Source: DASYRX01 sp036003845 | Lineage (GTDB): Bacteria > Gemmatimonadota > Gemmatimonadetes > Gemmatimonadales > Gemmatimonadaceae | DNA: 9,565 nt | Direction of reading: 5' to 3' | Assembly: GCA_036003845.1 (NCBI GenBank) | Contig: DASYRX010000356.1 | Location: forward strand, 1 to 9,565 | Part shown: piece after piece, positions 5,178-9,565 of the stretch | Numbering within the stretch: position 1 is the first letter of the stretch | Layout of the letters: every line of letters begins with the position of its first letter | The notes under the pieces: model-generated | Database searches by the model: none | The model's input: the letters and a program-made list of their open reading frames with translations, nothing else | Told to the model about the DNA's origin: nothing | Position numbers and translations under genes: made by a program

Positions 5178-7798
5178 AGTGTTCGGACCGGATCAATGCG
5201 AGTGGCGCGCCACGCCGGTAGCGCGCACGCGAGCGTTGCGACGGCACCCATAACGACGATGACCCCGATGTAAGTGATCGGGTCCAGGTGCGACACGCTG
5301 AACAGCAGTGCGCGAATCACGCGACTGGCAGCCGCAGCGCCGACGACGCCGACTGCCACGCCGACGCCAGTGAGGACGGCGCCCTGACGCAGCACGAGCG
5401 CCAGGATCTCAGTACGAGACGCACCTAACGCCTGACGAACGCCGATCTCTCGCACACGTTCGGCGACGCTGCCTGCGAGCACGCCATAGATGCCTGCGGC
5501 AGCGAGAATGAGTGCAGCTAGCGCGAAGGCCTCGAACACAATGAGAGCAAAGCGGCGCTGCACCGCGGATTGCGCGAGCAGATCCTCCATCGTTGCCACG
5601 CGAACGATCGCCTGATCCTTGTCGACGGACCACACTGCCTGGCGAATGGCGGGCGCCAGCGCGCTGGCGTCGCCGCGTGCACGAACGACGAGCGACATCG
5701 CGTTGTCGGCGAACTTCCATTGTGTGGCGGTGGTGTAAACGGCGTCCGCGTCATTCATCGCGAGCGATTGTTGCTTGACGTCGCTAACGACACCCACAAC
5801 GGTGAACGGCCCGTAATCGCCCACATGCAGCTGGCGCCCAATTGGATCCACTCCCGGGAGCCGGCGCCTAACCATGCTTTCGCTGACCAACGCAACGCGT
5901 GGCGCATTCTCGTTGTCCTGCTGGACGAGCGTACGGCCAGCCATGAGCGGTATGCGCATCGTTTCGATGTAGCCCGGGCTCACCGCATAGCGATACGTTC
6001 CGCGTCCTTCCGGCAATTCACCAGGGACGGGCGGCTCGAAGCGCACGCCGTACATATCGATGTCGCCGCTCAGCGGGAGCTGACTCGTTAGGGCCGCCGA
6101 TGCGACACCCGGGACCTGCCGAACCGCCTCCAGCGCGTCGGCGAAGAATCGGTACGTGGCGCTGTCTTGGTCGAAACGATGGCCGGAGAGCTGCACCTGC
6201 ATAGTGAGAGTCTGCGAAGGGTCGAAGCCAGAGCTGATCGCGAAGAAGCGCTGCAGGCTGCGCAGAAGCAAACCGGTTCCGACGAGCAGCACCAACGCGA
6301 GCGCCACCTCGGCGACGACCAACGCGCGCCGCACGCGAGGTTGCTGTCCGACAGTGCGCCGAGATCCCTGCTGCAGTTGCTGTTGCGGATCGCTGCGCGC
6401 CGCGTGGAGCGCCGGCGTCAACCCGATCGCGACGCCGAGCAGCGTTGTAACTACGAGACCGAAGAGAAATACTGCGCCGTCTATCTCGATGGCGTTGACT
6501 CGCGGCAGATCCGCTGGGCTCAACGCTGTGAGCGCGCTAACGCCTAACCTTGCGACGACCATGCCAAGTGCGCCACCTAACGCCGCCAGTGCCAGGCTTT
6601 CTGTGAGCTGCTGCCGGACCAATCGGCCGCGTCCGGCTCCCAAGGCCGCGCGCAGCGCGAACTCGCCGCGACGCTGCACGCCGCGGGCGAGCAACAGATT
6701 CGTCACGTTCACACTGGCGATGAGCAGGACGAGCATGACGGCGCCGAGTATGGCGAGCAGCGCACCTCTTACGCCGCGCGTCATGTCTTCGTGCAACGAG
6801 GCGACAAGAAAGCCGACGCTGTCGCGATACGTCTCCGGGTTTTGTTCGCGCAGCACCACGCGACCGATTGCATCCAGCTCTTGCGTTGCCTGACTGGTGC
6901 TTACGCCCGGTGCCAGCCGCGCGATCATTCGTAAGTGGTGACCCCAGGCGCGACCCTGGCCCAGGCCGTACTGCAGCGGTGCCCAGACGTCGGCGCCGGG
7001 GGCGACGATGTTCTCGAAGCCGTTAGGCATGACACCGATCACCATGTAGCTGTCGTCGTCGAGCCTGATTGTGCCACCAATGACCGCGCGATCGGCGGCG
7101 AAGCGCCGGCGCCATAGCGCGTCGCTGATGATCACGACCTTCGGCCCGTCCTGGCGATCTTCATCCGCCTGGAAGTCGCGCCCCAGGAATGGCGGGACGC
7201 GAAGCACGCCGAAGTAGCTCGCGTTGACGCGTTGACCCACTAGCCGCTCCGGCTGATCTGCGCCCGAGATCGTTGGCTGCCACGATTTGAGCGCGGCGAT
7301 ACCCTCGAACGACCGTGAGCGCGCGGCGAGCGCCGCGTACATCCCGAAGCTCCCTTCACCGCGCGACCCATCCGGCCCCGATTCCCACAGCATCACGATG
7401 CGCTGCCCGTCAGGGTAGGGGAGCGGCTCAAAGAGGATCGGATTGACGGCGCTGAAGATTGCTGTCGCGCCACCGATGCCCAAAGCCAGCGTTAGGACCG
7501 TTACAGATGCGAAGACCGGAGCGCTGCGTAGACGGCGAAATGTGTAGCGCACGTCAGCGAGCGTCGTCTCGACGACGTTCTCCCAGCCGGAGCCGCGCAC
7601 CTGTTCCCTGATATTCGTTAGGCTGCCCACCTCGAGTCGCGCAGCTCTCAACGCGAGATGTGGCGGCAGCCCGCGCGCGACATGTGCCGCAGTTGCCTGC
7701 TCGAGGTAATGCCGCACTTCGTCGTCGACGTCGCGATCCGCCGCGGAGCTGCTCGTGATGCCGCGCAGCCCTCTAGTGAATTGCCGCCAGAGTGACAC
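5165..7798 (-). CDS. ADOP-family (duplicated orphan) ABC transporter permease, MacB/FtsX type
   Basis: The 877-aa protein is full length for the ADOP family. It begins with the soluble N-terminal module typical of ADOP (about 1-85, VDDEVRHYLEQATAAHVARGL). The first membrane helix lies near 95-123 (FASVTVLTLALGIGGATAIF) and leads to a MacB-like periplasmic domain (about 124-335). The first FtsX-like three-helix block is at about 345-465, with GEFALRAALGAGRGRLVRQQ. A central helix (493-512), a second periplasmic domain (about 515-735) and a second FtsX block (about 750-870, REIGVRQALGASRTEI) follow, ending with the signature PAWRATRIDPVRTLQAE. Such permeases work with a MacB-like ATPase in envelope export; none is encoded nearby, hence 'orphan'. 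Start is GTG at 7798: a GGAGG at 7807-7811, inside the end of the PadR gene, sits eight bases upstream, implying coupled translation. Seven CGTTAGG heptamers lie inside the gene. Confidence 0.95.
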   Translation of the reverse strand: MSLWRQFTRGLRGITSSSAADRDVDDEVRHYLEQATAAHVARGLPPHLALRAARLEVGSLTNIREQVRGSGWENVVETTLADVRYTFRRLRSAPVFASVTVLTLALGIGGATAIFSAVNPILFEPLPYPDGQRIVMLWESGPDGSRGEGSFGMYAALAARSRSFEGIAALKSWQPTISGADQPERLVGQRVNASYFGVLRVPPFLGRDFQADEDRQDGPKVVIISDALWRRRFAADRAVIGGTIRLDDDSYMVIGVMPNGFENIVAPGADVWAPLQYGLGQGRAWGHHLRMIARLAPGVSTSQATQELDAIGRVVLREQNPETYRDSVGFLVASLHEDMTRGVRGALLAILGAVMLVLLIASVNVTNLLLARGVQRRGEFALRAALGAGRGRLVRQQLTESLALAALGGALGMVVARLGVSALTALSPADLPRVNAIEIDGAVFLFGLVVTTLLGVAIGLTPALHAARSDPQQQLQQGSRRTVGQQPRVRRALVVAEVALALVLLVGTGLLLRSLQRFFAISSGFDPSQTLTMQVQLSGHRFDQDSATYRFFADALEAVRQVPGVASAALTSQLPLSGDIDMYGVRFEPPVPGELPEGRGTYRYAVSPGYIETMRIPLMAGRTLVQQDNENAPRVALVSESMVRRRLPGVDPIGRQLHVGDYGPFTVVGVVSDVKQQSLAMNDADAVYTTATQWKFADNAMSLVVRARGDASALAPAIRQAVWSVDKDQAIVRVATMEDLLAQSAVQRRFALIVFEAFALAALILAAAGIYGVLAGSVAERVREIGVRQALGASRTEILALVLRQGAVLTGVGVAVGVVGAAAASRVIRALLFSVSHLDPITYIGVIVVMGAVATLACALPAWRATRIDPVRTLQAE

Positions 7799-7801
7799 GA
7801 G

Positions 7802-8137
7802 CTATCCCTCCGCTTTGAGCAAGCGCGTCACAGCGGAGACGCGGCGCGACCAGTCCGCGGTTTCGACCTCGAGCTGTTTGCGCCCGGTGCGGGTGAGGGC
7901 GTAGAACTTTGCGCGACGCGCGTTCTCCGTGTCGCGCCACTCGGCGTCGAGCCAACCGGCGCGCTCGAGGCGCTGCAAGGCAGTGAGTAGCGAGCCCGGG
8001 TTCACCTTGAAGACGCCGCGCGAGATCTGCTCGATGCGACGGGCGATGCCGAAGCCGTGCAGGGGACGCAAGCTGAGCGTCTTGAGAATCAGCATGTCGA
8101 GCGTTCCCTGAATAACATCGGTGTTCGGCTCGTCCAC
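7802..8137 (-). CDS. PadR-family transcriptional regulator
   Basis: The 111-aa protein matches the short PadR subfamily: IQGTLDMLILKTLSLRPLHGFGIARRI (9-35) is the start of the winged helix, then VFKVNPGSLLTALQRLERAGWLDAEW (42-67) is the recognition helix and wing entry, and RRAKFYALTRTGRKQLEVE closes the wing. A C-terminal helix for dimerisation follows (ADWSRRVSAVTRLL). PadR proteins are usually dimeric repressors released by small ligands. A PadR gene directly before an ADOP permease is the standard arrangement for that permease family. The stop codon lies three bases before the permease GTG, so the two form an operon, and PadR probably controls it. Start is GTG at 8137 with GGAG five bases upstream; an ATG at 8142 is out of frame. 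Confidence 0.93.
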   Translation of the reverse strand: MDEPNTDVIQGTLDMLILKTLSLRPLHGFGIARRIEQISRGVFKVNPGSLLTALQRLERAGWLDAEWRDTENARRAKFYALTRTGRKQLEVETADWSRRVSAVTRLLKAEG

Positions 8138-8180
8138 AGCATCTCCGGCAGCGTTCTGCCAGAGACGATCAGCTACCTCC

Positions 8181-8195
8181 TCTTGATTGTCAAGA
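8181..8195. promoter_or_regulatory. Palindrome TCTTGA-TTG-TCAAGA in the padR upstream region
   Basis: The 15-base palindrome has perfect 6-bp arms and lies 44-58 bases upstream of the PadR GTG. On the minus strand it contains a consensus -35 box, TTGACA (8193-8188), though no convincing -10 follows at 16-18 bases. A palindrome over a -35 ahead of a regulator gene is a natural place for autorepression. It does not match the usual ATGT-N8-ACAT PadR operator. Confidence 0.4.
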
Positions 8196-8266
8196 TGTGG
8201 ACGTCATACTGGCCACGTCTACGCCTGGCGTCGCTCATTACTTCACGGCGTGTTTTCCGGATTGTG

Positions 8267-8773
8267 CTACTTGCAGGCTCGTACGTAGTCGTTGGCGCGG
8301 TCCTCGGTGATGCCGCCTTGCGCGTCGATCCTGAACGCAATGTGCGCCGCTTCGTGCTCCATCGACCACAACAGATCGTCGAGCGTACGCACGCCCACGT
8401 TGAGCGAATCGATCTCTCGGGCGAGCACCATCTCGCCGTTAGGCTTGGCCTCACCGGACGCGAGATGTGAGCCCACGCGCCACATGTAAGGGCGAATCGT
8501 GATCTGGCCCTTGCGATACGAGCTTTCCAGCACGGCCGCGTAGTCCGAGCAAAGGCCGCCACGGGCCTTCAGATCCGCGACACGTTTCTCGATCGCGCGA
8601 GTGACCGTCGAATCAACAGGTAGCGTCGCGCACATCTCGCACGGCACGTTCGAGACCGGTTCGGAATCACCGTCGTTTGCGGTTGTGACCATGTGCCGAG
8701 CCGAAACGCAGCTCGTGCTCAACGCGACGACGAGCGTCAATCGCGAGCATTTCAGTGCGAAGATTGCGCGCAT
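8267..8773 (-). CDS. Small exported HExxH (zincin-like) protein
   Basis: From the ATG at 8773 the product has 168 aa. An N-terminal export signal MRAIFALKCSRLTLVVALSTSC (1-22) ends in an imperfect lipobox (Cys22), so it may be a lipoprotein. The mature protein has a cysteine pair (CEMC, 45-48) and, near the C-terminus, LLWSMEHEAAHIAF with the zinc-protease motif HEAAH (140-144). Glu157 in TEDRANDYV, 13 residues on, could be the third zinc ligand; this E-x-x-A-N/D pattern after HExxH recalls ImmA/IrrE-like minigluzincins. It is short for a protease and I recognise no named family, so activity is inference. A GTG start at 8791 in the same frame is possible; neither start has a clear ribosome binding site. 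It ends 129 bases before the padR start, a gap holding the palindrome at 8181-8195. Confidence 0.75.
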   Translation of the reverse strand: MRAIFALKCSRLTLVVALSTSCVSARHMVTTANDGDSEPVSNVPCEMCATLPVDSTVTRAIEKRVADLKARGGLCSDYAAVLESSYRKGQITIRPYMWRVGSHLASGEAKPNGEMVLAREIDSLNVGVRTLDDLLWSMEHEAAHIAFRIDAQGGITEDRANDYVRACK

Positions 8774-8871
8774 GCAGATCAAACGAGCCACGGCGTCAAA
8801 ATGTTACTCGCGCCCCAAAATCAGCAAGCAAATTGTGCGCGCATGGCCGCAGGCTGCCGTGCCTAACCGTT

Positions 8872-9282
8872 CTATGGCGCGTACCGCTTGGCCAGCTGTT
8901 TACGGACGTCTGCGGTTACCTGCGCTCTGTGCGAGCGTAGCCGCGCGAGAAACTCTTTCGGTGCGCCTGTAGCGCGGTCGTACTTCCCGCTCCATGAGAT
9001 CAGCTCGAGCATGGCCGGGAGGAGGTCGATTCCCTTCTTCGTCAGCGCGAACTCGGCTCCTCGGCCGGTTCCACGTTTGCGGATCAATCCATCCGCCTGA
9101 AGTTGCTTGAGGCGCGCAGCGAGGATGTTCGTGGCCATCCCCTCTTCGGCGTTGAGGAAGTCCGTGTACGTGCGCCGCTCGGTAAACATGAGGTCACGAA
9201 TCACAAGGAGACTCCAGGCGTCCCCGAAGACCTGCAGGGCGAAGTTAATCGGGCAGTCCGAGCGACGAGCGGTGCGTTTCAC
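8872..9282 (-). CDS. HxlR-family winged-helix regulator
   Basis: The 136-aa protein reads as a full-length HxlR domain. It has the N-terminal Cys-Pro signature in RSDCPINFALQVFGDAWSLL, then VIRDLMFTERRTYTDF, the helix-turn-helix region EGMATNILAARLKQLQADGL, and the wing IRKRGTGRGAEFALTKKG. HxlR proteins are dimers that often respond to oxidants, quinones or aldehydes; the conserved cysteine before the proline is the redox sensor in several characterised members. Start is GTG at 9282, with GGGAG about four bases upstream. The frame stays open to 9399, but those residues would cover the promoter and operators and do not belong to the domain. It is divergent from the gene at 9375, with two palindromes between them, so autoregulation and control of that neighbour are likely. 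Confidence 0.93.
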   Translation of the reverse strand: MKRTARRSDCPINFALQVFGDAWSLLVIRDLMFTERRTYTDFLNAEEGMATNILAARLKQLQADGLIRKRGTGRGAEFALTKKGIDLLPAMLELISWSGKYDRATGAPKEFLARLRSHRAQVTADVRKQLAKRYAP

Positions 9283-9294
9283 GTGTCTCCCTTT

Positions 9295-9311
9295 ACTTGC
9301 ATCATGCAAGT
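9295..9311. promoter_or_regulatory. Operator 1: ACTTGCA-TCA-TGCAAGT
   Basis: A 17-base palindrome with perfect 7-bp arms and a 3-base centre, 13 bases upstream of the HxlR GTG. It is probably the HxlR binding site. Its arms are identical to those at 937-962. Confidence 0.7.
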
Positions 9312-9327
9312 TGGCATCGTATTCTAG

Positions 9328-9344
9328 GCTTGCATTATACAAGC
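9328..9344. promoter_or_regulatory. Operator 2: GCTTGCA-TTA-TACAAGC
   Basis: A second palindrome with the same 7-3-7 layout and one mismatch between arms. Its centre is 33 bases from that of operator 1, about three helical turns, so two dimers would bind the same DNA face. It covers the likely -10 box of the HxlR gene. Confidence 0.65.
9334..9339 (-). promoter_or_regulatory. Consensus -10 box TATAAT of the HxlR gene
   Basis: On the minus strand 9339-9334 reads TATAAT, a perfect -10, inside operator 2. It predicts a transcript start near 9326 and a leader of about 45 bases with operator 1 inside it. No good -35 is seen 16-18 bases upstream. For the divergent gene, TTGCAT (9297-9302), 17 bases, TATTCT (9320-9325) is a weak candidate overlapping operator 1. 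Confidence 0.4.
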
Positions 9345-9374
9345 TTCGCCCCAACTTCGCTTTCAGGAGGCCGT

Positions 9375-9565
9375 ATGGAACGCCGCAGCCCAATGACAAT
9401 CGTGCTGACCGTGCTTGCCTACATGATCGTCACCTTCGGAGTTCAGGGTGCATCGCACTTCGCGATCAACGCCGAGCACTACGCGGCGATTTCAATCATG
9501 CGGTCGGAGCCGATCATTCCGATGGGGCTCGCGTCGATGATCATTCAGGGGCTGCTCTTTGCGTA
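9375..9565 (+). CDS. Membrane protein, 5' part only, unknown function
   Basis: AGGAGG at 9365-9370 precedes the ATG by four bases, and 63 codons stay open to the window edge. The sequence starts MERRSPMTIVLTVLAYMIVT, a basic tip followed by a membrane helix (about 8-25). It continues with a polar loop holding HFAINAEHYAAISIMRSEPI (28-47) and a second hydrophobic stretch, IPMGLASMIIQGLLFA (48-63). I recognise no named family from this part. Divergent placement opposite an HxlR regulator with twin operators between them makes it the likely target of that regulator. Confidence 0.8.
   Translation, partial: MERRSPMTIVLTVLAYMIVTFGVQGASHFAINAEHYAAISIMRSEPIIPMGLASMIIQGLLFA

Larger units (their letters stand above)
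1648..8443. repeat. Dispersed over-represented heptamer CGTTAGG / CCTAACG (15 exact copies)
   Basis: Exact copies begin at 1648, 1681, 1929, 3538, 3620, 3981, 4016, 4458, 5424, 6086, 6576, 7021, 7490, 7616 and 8437. Near copies (CCTAACC) start at 5867, 6543 and 8862. Nine of the exact copies read CGTTAGG on the plus strand and six CCTAACG. Four of the five non-coding or gene-end copies form the two inverted pairs (1647-1688 and 3537-3627). Ten copies lie well inside genes, in different frames. Confidence 0.75.

Noticed and set aside
6156..6893. Plus-strand open frame of 245 aa opposite the permease
   Set aside because: Ser/Arg/Ala-rich antisense frame inside a well-conserved ADOP gene; no start signal or domain.
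8142..8182. Possible leader peptide after a GAGGAGG on the minus strand upstream of padR
   Set aside because: Only CTG is available as a start and the short frame runs out of phase with padR; nothing else supports translation.
8862..8868. CCTAACC just past the HxlR stop as a minus-strand attC end
   Set aside because: It reads GTTAGGC on the minus strand, but no partner RYYYAAC box lies at a suitable distance upstream.
9283..9399. N-terminal extension of the HxlR regulator to an upstream start at 9399
   Set aside because: It would translate through both palindromes and the TATAAT box and is not part of the HxlR domain; GTG at 9282 has a GGGAG.

Overview
The window is GC-rich and densely coding, and looks like a chromosomal stretch of a soil-type bacterium. 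The best hint to its origin is an 877-residue duplicated orphan ABC permease (ADOP family) directly behind a PadR-type regulator, an arrangement typical of Acidobacteriota and Gemmatimonadota. Several exported proteins of unknown function fit either phylum. I cannot place it more precisely from sequence alone.

Layout. 1-901 (minus) is the N-terminal 300 codons of a class A FAD monooxygenase that runs off the left edge. A divergent promoter region (902-1119) separates it from a rightward run of five genes (1120-4936): an exported calycin-like protein, a 79-aa membrane protein, an internally duplicated DoxX-like membrane protein, an exported protein of unknown function, and a PAF-acetylhydrolase-like secreted alpha/beta hydrolase with a complete Ser-Asp-His triad. 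Two gaps in this run hold inverted CCTAACG...CGTTAGG pairs. The one at 3537-3627 has the architecture of an integron attC site, so part of the run may be a small cassette cluster without an integrase in view. After a convergent junction with an 8-bp hairpin at 5157-5176, everything to 9282 is on the minus strand: the ADOP permease and its PadR regulator (3 bases apart), a small exported HExxH protein, and an HxlR-family regulator. The HxlR gene is divergent from a membrane-protein gene cut by the right edge, and their shared intergenic region carries two copies of one palindrome 33 bp apart.

How it may work together. Two local regulatory modules are supported: PadR with the permease (coupled translation, palindrome in the upstream region), and HxlR with the divergent membrane gene (twin operators). 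The same CTTGC/GCAAG half-sites reappear ahead of the flavin monooxygenase, hinting that this HxlR protein could control it too.

The most unusual feature is the heptamer CGTTAGG. I count 15 exact copies on the two strands between 1648 and 8443, against roughly one expected by composition. Most of them lie inside genes, in several reading frames. I see no tRNA, rRNA, CRISPR array, transposase or integrase.
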